Below are positions 42,900 to 50,788 of a stretch of DNA of 64,000 bases, piece by piece (position 1 is the first letter of the stretch; every line of letters begins with the position of its first letter). The stretch lies in contig CAZFRE010000005.1 in assembly GCA_964521195.1 (NCBI GenBank), forward strand, positions 1-64,000. Reading direction: 5' to 3'. This stretch comes from CAWDNM01 sp964521195 (GTDB lineage Bacteria; Actinomycetota; Coriobacteriia; Anaerosomatales; JAAXUF01). Under the pieces are notes generated by a model. It was not told the origin of the DNA. It did no database searches and saw nothing but the letters and a program-made list of their open reading frames with translations. The position numbers were made by a program, and so were the translations under genes.

Positions 42900-44260
42900 G
42901 ACCGCTGGCCGCGCGTGGCTCTCAAAGCACGTAGTCGCTGTCCAATCCTGCTGCGCGTGCCCCTGAGTATCGTTCTCCACCGCTGTCCCGCGACCATACC
43001 GATGCGGGCGAGCCAACCGGCGTCCGGTGCGGCTGGCGTCGGAGCCTCGGCGCGCGACGGCAGTCCGGATGCAAAGGCGATCAGGCGCTCTGCAACCGTG
43101 GCAGAATCGAGAAGCGTCTTCGCGACGGCGGCTCCCGCTACTCCCACCCGATGTGCGAGCGCCCCATCGCTGAGCACGTCGACCACCGCATCCGCGAACG
43201 CCTGGGTGTCGCCGGGCGCGACGACCATCGCGCTCTCGCGATCGGTGAGGTAGTGCGTGACATCACCCACGCCGGACACGACGACCGGCCGTCCGCTCGC
43301 AAGATACTCGCCGAGCTTGTTGGGGAAGCCGGCCTGCGAGAACTCGCCCGCAGCGCGTGGAAGGAGCGCCACATCGGCGGAGCCGAGCACCGCGGTCACC
43401 TCTGCGGGCGAGACCGGCGGCTCCAGCGAGACGACCTCGGTCAACCCTGCAGCGGTGATGAGATCTCGGAACTCGCGCCGTCGCTCGGGCGCTGCATCGC
43501 CGTAGATCCGCACGCTGAAGTCTGTCACCCGGGTGCGTACGCCCGCGGCGATCTCGAGCAGGGTGTCCGCATCCGCATGGCTCAGGTTGCCCAGGAAGAC
43601 GGCGGATGACGTGCCGGGAAGCGGCGTTTCGACGAACGCGCTCGCACGCACGACGTTGGGCTGGACGAGGACGCGGTGACTCGACACGCCGTGGTGCTGC
43701 CAGAACTCAGCGAGGTAGGACGAGAGTACCCACACGCCGTCGGCTTGTTCCAAGACCGCAGTCGGGAAGCTCTCGCGCGTCTTGGGGTCGATCCAGCTAC
43801 CGTTCAGCGACTCGCACGACTGTACGACCACGAGCCACCCGCGACGCCGCGCGATGCGCGATGCGACGGCAAGCACGTCTGTCGAGATCGGGTAGACGAT
43901 CAGGAGCAGCGCGTTGCCATGGGCGAAGCGCTCGAGTTCTCGTTCGAGCAGCAGCTCGTCGTACCAGTCGGCATGCCGGTAGCCGGCGCTCGAGTGACGG
44001 CGGGCGATTCCTCGCTGCGACGCGTCCGTCGCATCCGCGTTGGTCGCCGTGCGCGCGTCGAGCCACGGCGTCGCCGATGCGAACGGCTCCAGCGCGCGGC
44101 CGTCCCACTCGGGCTGCAACTCGGAGTTCGCTCTCACAAGGCCGACAAGCAGGCTCTCCATGCCGATCCGGGCGAAACCGTCGGCCAGCGCCGTCACGAA
44201 CGCCGTAGTCGCAAGCGTGGTCGGAACGCCGAGCTGCTGGCAGATAAGAGCGACTTTCAC
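42896..44260 (-). CDS. GT4-like glycosyltransferase of FPNKLGEY type (paralogue 2)
   Basis: A 454-residue protein matching the one at 37390-38817. It starts VKVALICQQLGVPTTLATTAF, has SHRVLVQPNVVRASAF, AVFLGNLSHADADTLLEIA, LPRAAGEFSQAGFPNKLGEYL and SGRPVVVSGVGDVTHYL. The acceptor domain carries WIDPKTRESFPTAVLEQADGVWVLS, paralleling IDPATRDD..VDGVWALS of its paralogue. A basic tail (RTILRGTRSRIGQRLRALR) ends the protein. GTG 44260 follows GAAGGTGG. It lies between paralogues B and C of the unassigned family on the opposite strand, a pattern repeated on the left by paralogue 1. Confidence 0.85.
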   Translation of the reverse strand: MKVALICQQLGVPTTLATTAFVTALADGFARIGMESLLVGLVRANSELQPEWDGRALEPFASATPWLDARTATNADATDASQRGIARRHSSAGYRHADWYDELLLERELERFAHGNALLLIVYPISTDVLAVASRIARRRGWLVVVQSCESLNGSWIDPKTRESFPTAVLEQADGVWVLSSYLAEFWQHHGVSSHRVLVQPNVVRASAFVETPLPGTSSAVFLGNLSHADADTLLEIAAGVRTRVTDFSVRIYGDAAPERRREFRDLITAAGLTEVVSLEPPVSPAEVTAVLGSADVALLPRAAGEFSQAGFPNKLGEYLASGRPVVVSGVGDVTHYLTDRESAMVVAPGDTQAFADAVVDVLSDGALAHRVGVAGAAVAKTLLDSATVAERLIAFASGLPSRAEAPTPAAPDAGWLARIGMVAGQRWRTILRGTRSRIGQRLRALRATRGQRS

Positions 44261-44390
44261 AGGCCACCTTCAAGGGCGCCGAGCGGACATGGTATGCGCG
44301 GAGGTGACGATCACCACCGAATCCACCATACCAAGTGTCAGCAGCACGCCCAAGGACGCTGCTTCGTGCCCTACGCTGCCGCATCGTCAG

Positions 44391-44398
44391 GCTATAGT
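44391..44398 (+). promoter_or_regulatory. Candidate -10 box GCTATAGT
   Basis: TATAGT at 44393-44398 lies 46 bases before GTG 44444. The leader would contain the ribosome site AGGAG at 44433-44437. It is in the 183-base divergent gap between paralogue C of the unassigned family and the GT4-like gene. No clear -35. Confidence 0.35.
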
Positions 44399-44443
44399 GT
44401 TCCGGTGTCCCCATTGGAATCGTCGAGTGAACAGGAGCCGGAC

Positions 44444-45736
44444 GTGGCGCGTGTGTTGATCGTGTACCACCGTGCCCCCGGCATGATGTGGCGATCCACG
44501 TATGCGAGCCATCTCTGCGCGTTCGAGCGGTACTCGGATCACGAGTGCTACTACGTGAACTCCGCCTGGCCGCGTGTGCCCGGGTATCTGAAGCGGCTCA
44601 ACCCCGACCTCGTCATCCTCCACTACACATGCCTCGCAGTGCGGTGGGATGCTGCCGAGTACGAGCGCCAGCTTGCGATGCTGTCGTTTGTCGGCGACCT
44701 TGACTGCCCGAAGGCCATCGTGCCTCATGACGAGCACATCTACACGGATCGTCTGTGCCGGGTGGTCGAGCAGCTGGGAGTGACGCATGCCTTCACGCCG
44801 GCAGCCGAGGCGCAGTGGCACCAGATCTATGCGGACGTGGCAGACCGGCTGAAGTTCCAGACGGTGCTCACCGGATACCTCGACGAGGAGGCCGTGGAGC
44901 GGACCGCGCAGCGGGCCACGAATCTCCAGCGGCGGATCGACGTAGGCTACCGCTCCTGGGCGGTCTACCCCAACTTCGGGCGTCACGGGCGCCTCAAGTC
45001 CGACGTGGGCCGCGTGTTCGCCGAACGCAGTCCCCGGTACGGGCTCACGACCGACATCTCGAGTGACCCACGTGATGCGTTGCTCGGCGAGTCGTGGTTC
45101 GAATTCCTGCTCGACTGCAAGTACACGATCGGGTGTGAGGGCGGCTCGAGCATCCTCGACAGAGACGGCAGCGTACACGCGGCCGTCCAGGCCTATCGGG
45201 CGGACCACCCTGCAGCGTCGTTCGAGGAGATCGAGGCCGCGTGCTTCCCGGGGCGGGATGGTGAGCTCGACTACCGGCTGCTCGGCCCTAGGCATCTCGA
45301 GGCGGTCATGACGGGCACCTGTCAGGTCCTTGTCGAAGGGGAGTACGGCGGCGCGCTCAAGGCGGGGGTGCACTATGTCTCGCTGGCTCGGGACTTCTCG
45401 AACATCCATGAGGTGCTCGCCGCGATGAAATCGGACGAGGGCCGTGCCGAGATGGTCGCGCGCGCCTACGAAGACGTAGTGGCGTCCGGCGCGTGGACAT
45501 ACCGAGCTCTGGCGGATGCGGTGCTCGGGGATACGGTCGGCCTGGATTCGCCGATAGCTGAGGAGCGCACCCGGTCAGACGGTCTTCGCGCGATGCGCGG
45601 GCGCGTGGATGCCTTCATATGGGGTGCAGCCGGCCGCGTTCGTCGATGGTGGCGGCTTGTGAGTCTGCTCCCGATACGGGTGGCGCGTATCGTCGGAAGA
45701 GTCATGAGGGGGCAATCGCCGCGAGTGAGGTCCTAG
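44444..45736 (+). CDS. Unassigned family, putative divergent GT-B glycosyltransferase (paralogue C)
   Basis: A 430-residue member of the four-paralogue family, starting VARVLIVYHRAPGMMWRSTY. It keeps LHYTCLAVR, VPHDEHIYTDRLCRVV, VTHAFTPAAEAQW, GYRSW, RHGRLKSDVGRVFAER, CEGGSSILDRDG, FEEIEAACFPG, GPRHLEAVMTGTCQVLV and HYVSLARDFSN. It is the shortest member: the GEER block found near the end of A, B and D is missing and the tail is a short basic Trp/Arg segment (VRRWWRLVSLLP). GTG 44444 is six bases after AGGAG; GTG 44405 is in frame but lacks a site. It is convergent with the SGNH-type gene. Assignment to glycosyltransferases is inference. Confidence 0.72.
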   Translation: MARVLIVYHRAPGMMWRSTYASHLCAFERYSDHECYYVNSAWPRVPGYLKRLNPDLVILHYTCLAVRWDAAEYERQLAMLSFVGDLDCPKAIVPHDEHIYTDRLCRVVEQLGVTHAFTPAAEAQWHQIYADVADRLKFQTVLTGYLDEEAVERTAQRATNLQRRIDVGYRSWAVYPNFGRHGRLKSDVGRVFAERSPRYGLTTDISSDPRDALLGESWFEFLLDCKYTIGCEGGSSILDRDGSVHAAVQAYRADHPAASFEEIEAACFPGRDGELDYRLLGPRHLEAVMTGTCQVLVEGEYGGALKAGVHYVSLARDFSNIHEVLAAMKSDEGRAEMVARAYEDVVASGAWTYRALADAVLGDTVGLDSPIAEERTRSDGLRAMRGRVDAFIWGAAGRVRRWWRLVSLLPIRVARIVGRVMRGQSPRVRS

Positions 45737-45758
45737 GCGGCACAGTGGCCATCGGGGG

Positions 45759-46784
45759 CTACCAGCCCGATGGGAAATCCTTGTCGTACCTCCTCAATGC
45801 GGCATCCCATCGTTCGGACATGTAGTCAGCTCGATGATCCGGCAGTCCTTGCGCCGCGGCCAGATACTCGCCCAGCCACCGGGTCAGCTTGACCGCCCCC
45901 CGATGGTTCAAATGGGTCTTGTCTTTGTAGTCTGTGCTCACGGAGATCCCCATCTCGCCGACCTTCGATGACATGTCCAAGTAGGTGACCGTGCCACCGG
46001 CATCGCCCAGGTCGGACCGTAGTACAGACAGCAAGGGCACGCCGCCCACTTCGAGCGGGGCGAAACTTGGAGCGGTGAAGAGCACGACGCGTGCACCCTC
46101 ATCTCGAGCGCGGGCGACAATCTGCTTGATCACGGCCATGTCGGCACGGTAGTCCGCCTCACCGACGACGCCCGTGGTCGGGACAGAGTCGATAGCCTCG
46201 ACGATCGGCAGGTAGAGCGCGCCGCGGTGCCAAGGCATCTTGGCACGTTTGTCAGGAAGGAAGTCGTAGGCTGTGAGTTCCGGCCATCGGCTGTGGTACC
46301 CCTGCAGCGCGAAGAAGAACTCAGGCCAGCCGGTGGGCTCGATCGAGCGTAGGACGCCCAGGGTCTTGGCTGAACCGCCGGGCATGTCATCGAAGTTGGC
46401 ATGCGCGCGTGCTATGTCTGCGTAGTTGGATCGTCGACCGATCATCGACACCTCGAGCATCACGAGTCTGGGTCGTTGCGTTTCGAGAGCCTGCTCAAGA
46501 TAGGCAAGTGTGGTCGGTATCGTCTGACCGCCAGCTGTCACATCCACGCAGGTGAAACCGTGTGTGCGCCACAACTCCATGGGCAGGACGGACGTGTGTG
46601 CACGCGACGACCCGAGGACGAGCACGTCCACTTCACCCTGGGTGTCCTTGAGTGCACCCCACGGTATGAGCCCGGCCGGAGTTGGCCTCATGCCCCAGTC
46701 GATGCCTGCCAGTAGGACGAGCAGCAGCGAGCAGAAGAGCACGGACTTCGCCAAGTCCCGTAGTGCTGATGTGTCTCGTCTCAT
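45759..46784 (-). CDS. SGNH-like membrane-anchored O-acylation partner protein
   Basis: A 341-residue protein with an N-terminal membrane anchor (SVLFCSLLLVLLAGIDWGM) and an extracytoplasmic domain. VDVLVLGSSRAHTSVLP supplies a GSS serine in the position of SGNH/GDSL hydrolases, VVLFTAPSFAPL follows, and DKTHLNHRGAVKL near the end provides the Asp-x-x-His pair. Such proteins (AlgX-, AlgJ- or DltD-like) receive acyl groups from an MBOAT and pass them to surface polymers. The MBOAT gene lies nine bases upstream on the same strand, which supports that role. Direct acyltransferase or esterase activity is not demonstrated. Confidence 0.78.
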   Translation of the reverse strand: MRRDTSALRDLAKSVLFCSLLLVLLAGIDWGMRPTPAGLIPWGALKDTQGEVDVLVLGSSRAHTSVLPMELWRTHGFTCVDVTAGGQTIPTTLAYLEQALETQRPRLVMLEVSMIGRRSNYADIARAHANFDDMPGGSAKTLGVLRSIEPTGWPEFFFALQGYHSRWPELTAYDFLPDKRAKMPWHRGALYLPIVEAIDSVPTTGVVGEADYRADMAVIKQIVARARDEGARVVLFTAPSFAPLEVGGVPLLSVLRSDLGDAGGTVTYLDMSSKVGEMGISVSTDYKDKTHLNHRGAVKLTRWLGEYLAAAQGLPDHRADYMSERWDAALRRYDKDFPSGW

Positions 46785-46793
46785 CTCGCGGCC

Positions 46794-48326
46794 TCAGTAC
46801 TTGAAGTAGAGGAAGTCAGCGGCGTTGTAGGTTCCGCCATAGTGGCCGAAGACGACGACTGCAAGAATCAGCGCGTAGTAGGCGGTCCAGCGGTACAGCA
46901 CGTGTTGCCGCCTGAGTGCCGCAAGCACGTCCATGCGCATGGACAGGCATTCGTACATTCCGAGCCCCGCGATTGCGAGGAGGGCTACGAGCAGTTCGGC
47001 CAAGGATAGGCCCTGCTTCACGAGTGATCCATCGGTGAGCACCCATACCGTGGGCGAGAACATCCTGGGCACGATGTACAGAGCATCTGACACCGTCTCT
47101 GCTCTGAAGAAGACCCAGGCGATCGTGATGAGAGCGAATGTGGTCACTGTCTGAAAGACCCGGTGGCCGAAGCTGTCTCGGTCGATGTGCAACAGGGTGA
47201 CGAGCCGATCGCGTATGGGCGCGAGTAGGTCGCCGGCAACGATGTACATCCCGTTGAGCAGTCCCCAGCCCAGATACGTCAGCCCCGTTCCGTGCCAGAG
47301 CCCGGACAACGCGAATACCGCGAGTACGTTGACCTGCTTGCGGATCGGCCCTTTGCGGTTGCCACCCAGCGGGAAGTATACGTACTCGCGCAGCCAGTCC
47401 ATCAGGCTCATGTGCCACCGGCGCCAGAACTCGCGGACACTTCGCGAGAAGTAGGGCGCCGCGAAGTTGACTGGTAGCTCGATACCGAGCAACCGAGACG
47501 AGCCTCGTACTATGTCGGTGTATCCGGAGAAGTCGCAGTACAGCTGTATCGCGAAGAACACCGCGGCGATGAGGAACAGCAGTCCATTTGTCTGCGCCGT
47601 GACCCGGCTCGGGTTGTCGAACACCGTGTTGACGAACACCGCCAGCCTGTCAGCAATCATCAGCTTCTTGAAGAAGCCCAGACCAATCAACAGCAGACCC
47701 GACTGCATCCGCTCGTAGTCAAACGCATGTCGGGCACGAAACTGCGTCGTGAGCATTCGGACTCGCGTGATCGGCCCGGAAGTCACGATCGGGAAGTACC
47801 CGACGGCAAGCAGGTAGACAAATGGGTTGCGTTCGACCGTGTCCGGATCCCTATACACGTCGACCATGTAGGCGATCGCCTGGAAGGTCCAGAACGAGAT
47901 GCCGAGCGGCAGGGCGAGATTGACCAGGAATGCGGTCGTCCCGACCTTGGATCCGAGTACGCCGGTCGCCAGCTGCTGCAGGAATGGCACGTACTTGTAG
48001 CCGATCAGCGTCGCGACGACAAGGGCCACACCGACAGAGAGCACGGCACGCGCGAGTCGCTTCGAGCGCGGACCGCCCACATCGGCTTGCAGGCGCACGA
48101 TGAGCAAGCCGGCGCCCCAACTCAGTCCCGCCACTACAAGTAGCACGACCACGGTTCGGGGAGAGAGGAGCATGTAGAACGTGAGGCTTGCCGCTAGCAG
48201 CAAGGCGACCCGTCCTGCGACCCCGCGCAGTAGGAAGTAGGTGATCGCGACCACGGCAACGAAGGCGAGATATGAGAGGCTGGTGAAGCGCATGAGCCCA
48301 TCGAGTGACTCGAAGAAGCCGATCAA
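46794..48326 (-). CDS. MBOAT family O-acyltransferase (AlgI/PatA-like)
   Basis: A 510-residue polytopic protein. LPLGISFWTFQAIAYMVDVYR, FPIVTSGPITR, YCDFSGYTDIVRGSSRLLGI, REFWRRWHMSLMDWLREYVY and FPLGGNRKG are hallmark AlgI/DltB blocks, and LSGLWHGTGLTYLGWGLLNG holds the conserved catalytic histidine. It moves an acyl group from a cytoplasmic donor to the outside, where the SGNH partner uses it to O-acylate a polymer. The start TTG 48326 follows GAGAGAACGGA; an ATG twelve codons downstream (MRFTSLSY) is an alternative. Pairing with the next gene and position after paralogue D suggest acylation of the glycan built by this region. Confidence 0.9.
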   Translation of the reverse strand: MIGFFESLDGLMRFTSLSYLAFVAVVAITYFLLRGVAGRVALLLAASLTFYMLLSPRTVVVLLVVAGLSWGAGLLIVRLQADVGGPRSKRLARAVLSVGVALVVATLIGYKYVPFLQQLATGVLGSKVGTTAFLVNLALPLGISFWTFQAIAYMVDVYRDPDTVERNPFVYLLAVGYFPIVTSGPITRVRMLTTQFRARHAFDYERMQSGLLLIGLGFFKKLMIADRLAVFVNTVFDNPSRVTAQTNGLLFLIAAVFFAIQLYCDFSGYTDIVRGSSRLLGIELPVNFAAPYFSRSVREFWRRWHMSLMDWLREYVYFPLGGNRKGPIRKQVNVLAVFALSGLWHGTGLTYLGWGLLNGMYIVAGDLLAPIRDRLVTLLHIDRDSFGHRVFQTVTTFALITIAWVFFRAETVSDALYIVPRMFSPTVWVLTDGSLVKQGLSLAELLVALLAIAGLGMYECLSMRMDVLAALRRQHVLYRWTAYYALILAVVVFGHYGGTYNAADFLYFKY

Positions 48327-48416
48327 TCCGTTCTCTCATCTCTCTGACGTTGAAGGCTGACGCACGGGACCCGGGCGAGGCCAATGCTGCCATTGCGCGG
48401 CCGAAACGTCCATCTG

Positions 48417-49883
48417 CTAGCCGCGCCTCATACGCAGAGCGCGGAGCACCCCTCGCAGCCTCTCCTCACCGACGATTCTTGCGATGGTGGGGCGCACCTT
48501 GACCTTGGCCCTTCCCGGCAGCCAGCGCAGCCATTCTCGCAATCGAGCCCCCCGCGCTGCAAGCTTAACGAGGGTCCCCCGAAGGTCCCTCCGCACACGA
48601 GCGAAGATGACGTTCGCTTTCCCCGTGACGCCGTCCGTCGCCTTCGTGGTGGCGAGGCGTGCACCGTGCCTCGTCTCCCGCAGCCGCCGGCGCACCGCAT
48701 CGCTGTGTCGCCACGTCCGCTCATCGACCATATTGACGAGTATCCTCAGTTGCCCCGCCGGGCCGCAAGTGGTCGTGGCCAGATGCTCGGGAAGTGACCG
48801 GCTGAACACAGTGGCCGCAAACACCGAGTACGAATAGCGGCCCGACTCGACGATGTCCCGGTAGGCGCGTTCAACGATTGCCATCCGCGCCTGCTCGTCC
48901 CTCATCTGCTCGAGAACCTCGTCTGCATTGGAGAAGTCGCGCTTGATCTCGAGGTAGTGCAGGTCGGGCTTTAGCACGCCGCTGTAGCCGCCCTGGACGA
49001 GCACTTGGCACGTCCTGGTCAGCACGGCATCGAGGTGGCGCGGCGCCAACGCCCGGTAGTCGAGCTGCCCGTCCAAGCCGGCGAAGCATGCGGACTCGAC
49101 CTGTTCGAAAGTGGCGTCAGGATGCTCACTCACGTAGCGCGAGATTCGAGACGACACGGAGCCGTCAGCATCGAGGAGGCTGGCACCCGTCTCAACTCCC
49201 AGCACGTATCGACAGTCGAGCAGGAGCTTGAACCAATCATCTCCCGCGAAGATGTCCTTCGGATCGAGGGAGAGGTCGGTCGAGAACCCCGCACGCCGCG
49301 CCCGGGCACCGAAGTCCTTGGTCAGCCGGGTCTTGAGCTGGCCGATCCGGCCGGTGCTGTACCACTCGGTGAACCGAGAGCCGACATCGATGGTGCGCGC
49401 AGGATGGGCGCGCGCCAGCCGCTTGACTCGCCGCAGCACTCGCTCGTCGATGTAGCCCGATAGCACCTCGTGGAACGCAACGCGATCGCGGTCGATTCCC
49501 TCGTAGATCATCGTCCGAGCGTTCTCGGGTGCGAAGGTGAAGACGTGCGCGACTCCGGCGCGGTTGATGAAGTTGACAAGCTGGATTGAGCGCCACGACT
49601 CGTCGGCGGTGACTACGATGCGCACAGCCTGAGAACCGTCCAGAAATGAGATCAGGTTCAGCAGCCGCGCGCCGTCGGGCCCCCGGATGGCTTTGGCGAA
49701 GGAGTCATGGAAGATCACGAGGTCCCAGTGTGCCGCCCGGATGTACCAAGGCACTCGTTCACGGTTCGCATTGAGGTAGTGGCACTCGTGCTGCGAGTAG
49801 CGTCGATAGCTCGTCAGGTGGCTCGTGAATGTGGCTCGGTTGTGTCGGGCCGAGTGGCAGTGAATCACGAGCGCACGTGCCAC
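48417..49883 (-). CDS. Unassigned family, putative divergent GT-B glycosyltransferase (paralogue D)
   Basis: A 488-residue member, the most divergent of the four. It starts VARALVIHCHSARHNRATF and keeps TSHLTSYRRYSQHECHYLN, DLVIFHDSF, ADESW in place of HDEQ, VAHVFTFAPENA, GVETGASLLDADG, FEQVESACFAG, APRHLDAVLTRTCQVLV and HYLEIKRDFSNADEVL. The tail is strongly basic and carries IVGEERLRGVL. GTG 49883 follows AGGAGGGCC. It is the only member on the minus strand, 26 bases after the RmlD-like gene and 90 before the MBOAT gene, so it may belong to an operon with the L-sugar pathway. Function beyond probable sugar transfer is unknown. Confidence 0.7.
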   Translation of the reverse strand: MARALVIHCHSARHNRATFTSHLTSYRRYSQHECHYLNANRERVPWYIRAAHWDLVIFHDSFAKAIRGPDGARLLNLISFLDGSQAVRIVVTADESWRSIQLVNFINRAGVAHVFTFAPENARTMIYEGIDRDRVAFHEVLSGYIDERVLRRVKRLARAHPARTIDVGSRFTEWYSTGRIGQLKTRLTKDFGARARRAGFSTDLSLDPKDIFAGDDWFKLLLDCRYVLGVETGASLLDADGSVSSRISRYVSEHPDATFEQVESACFAGLDGQLDYRALAPRHLDAVLTRTCQVLVQGGYSGVLKPDLHYLEIKRDFSNADEVLEQMRDEQARMAIVERAYRDIVESGRYSYSVFAATVFSRSLPEHLATTTCGPAGQLRILVNMVDERTWRHSDAVRRRLRETRHGARLATTKATDGVTGKANVIFARVRRDLRGTLVKLAARGARLREWLRWLPGRAKVKVRPTIARIVGEERLRGVLRALRMRRG

Positions 49884-49909
49884 CAGGCCCTCCTAATCCG
49901 CCGCACAGT

Positions 49910-50788
49910 CTACCCGGCGTACTCGCCCCACTCCCGTGCCAGCCCCTCCAGCAGCTCGTCCCACTCCGGCGCCACCCATCCGGTCCGCGCCCGGAAGCGC
50001 GAGCTGTCGAGCGAGCGGTCGATCACGAGCTCCTCTGACGGCGTGATGTCGACGTCCCACGAAAGCTTCTCGGCGAGGCGGGTGAGGAGCGAGTACTTGT
50101 CGATCGGGTCGACAGAGACCTGCCAAAGCCCCCACAGCGAAGGATCGTGCATGACCACGTCGCGCACGACCTCCGTCAGCGCGCGCGTCGTCAGGCCGCT
50201 GAAGATCGCCTTCGTGAAGCCTCGCAGCTTCTCATCGCGGTGCGCGGCGAACCACCCCACAAGCCCGGTCGGCTCGCCGAGCTGCCAGCCGATGATGGAC
50301 GTACGCAGCGTGACGGTGTTCTCGCGGTCGGTGACCTCGCCGAGGAGCTTCGAGCGGCCGTAGAGGTCGAACGCGTCGGGCACGTCGTCTTCGGTGTAGT
50401 TGCCGCGCGATCCGCTGAAGACGCAGTCGGTGCTCACGTGCACCATCCGTGCGCCGTACTGGTCGCAGGCGTCGGCGAGTACGTGCGGCCAGAGGCTGTT
50501 GATCTCGATGGAGGGGATGGCGGCTTTGGCTTCGGCGCGTTGCTTCACGATGCCGACCGCGTTGACGACGAGGTCGGGCTTCACGCGCTCCACCAGGGCA
50601 AATGCGGACTGCATATCGCTCGCGTCGAGCCCGCCCAATATCCGCTCGGCCGGCACGCCGAGGTCGGGGAGTGCCTCCGGCTTGCGGCAGGTGCCCCACA
50701 CCTCGAAGTCGGGCGCGAGCACCCGGATCGCCTCGTGGCCGAGCATGCCGCTCGCACCGACGACGAGGATGCGCTTCGAATCGCTCAC
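49910..50788 (-). CDS. RmlD-like NAD(P)-dependent sugar reductase
   Basis: A 292-residue SDR of the RmlD_sub_bind family: RILVVGASGMLGHEAIRVL binds the cofactor, LVVNAVGIVKQR and INSLWPHVLADACDQYGARMVHVSTDCVFSGSRGNYTEDD follow in order, and DLYGRSKLLGE has the YxxxK pair. Next to FnlA/WbjB- and WbjD-like genes it should reduce the 4-keto intermediate of a UDP-2-acetamido-2,6-dideoxy-L-hexose. It lacks the C-terminal cupin of CapF/WbjC, resembling instead the RmlD-type reductase (WbvR-like) used for L-QuiNAc or L-RhaNAc. GTG 50788 overlaps the epimerase stop by 4 bases. Confidence 0.88.
   Translation of the reverse strand: MSDSKRILVVGASGMLGHEAIRVLAPDFEVWGTCRKPEALPDLGVPAERILGGLDASDMQSAFALVERVKPDLVVNAVGIVKQRAEAKAAIPSIEINSLWPHVLADACDQYGARMVHVSTDCVFSGSRGNYTEDDVPDAFDLYGRSKLLGEVTDRENTVTLRTSIIGWQLGEPTGLVGWFAAHRDEKLRGFTKAIFSGLTTRALTEVVRDVVMHDPSLWGLWQVSVDPIDKYSLLTRLAEKLSWDVDITPSEELVIDRSLDSSRFRARTGWVAPEWDELLEGLAREWGEYAG

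Noticed and set aside
43676..44443. Longer N-terminal extension of paralogue C (about 256 extra codons)
   Set aside because: It would overlap most of the well-supported minus-strand GT4 gene; homology to paralogues starts at GTG 44444 with a good ribosome site.
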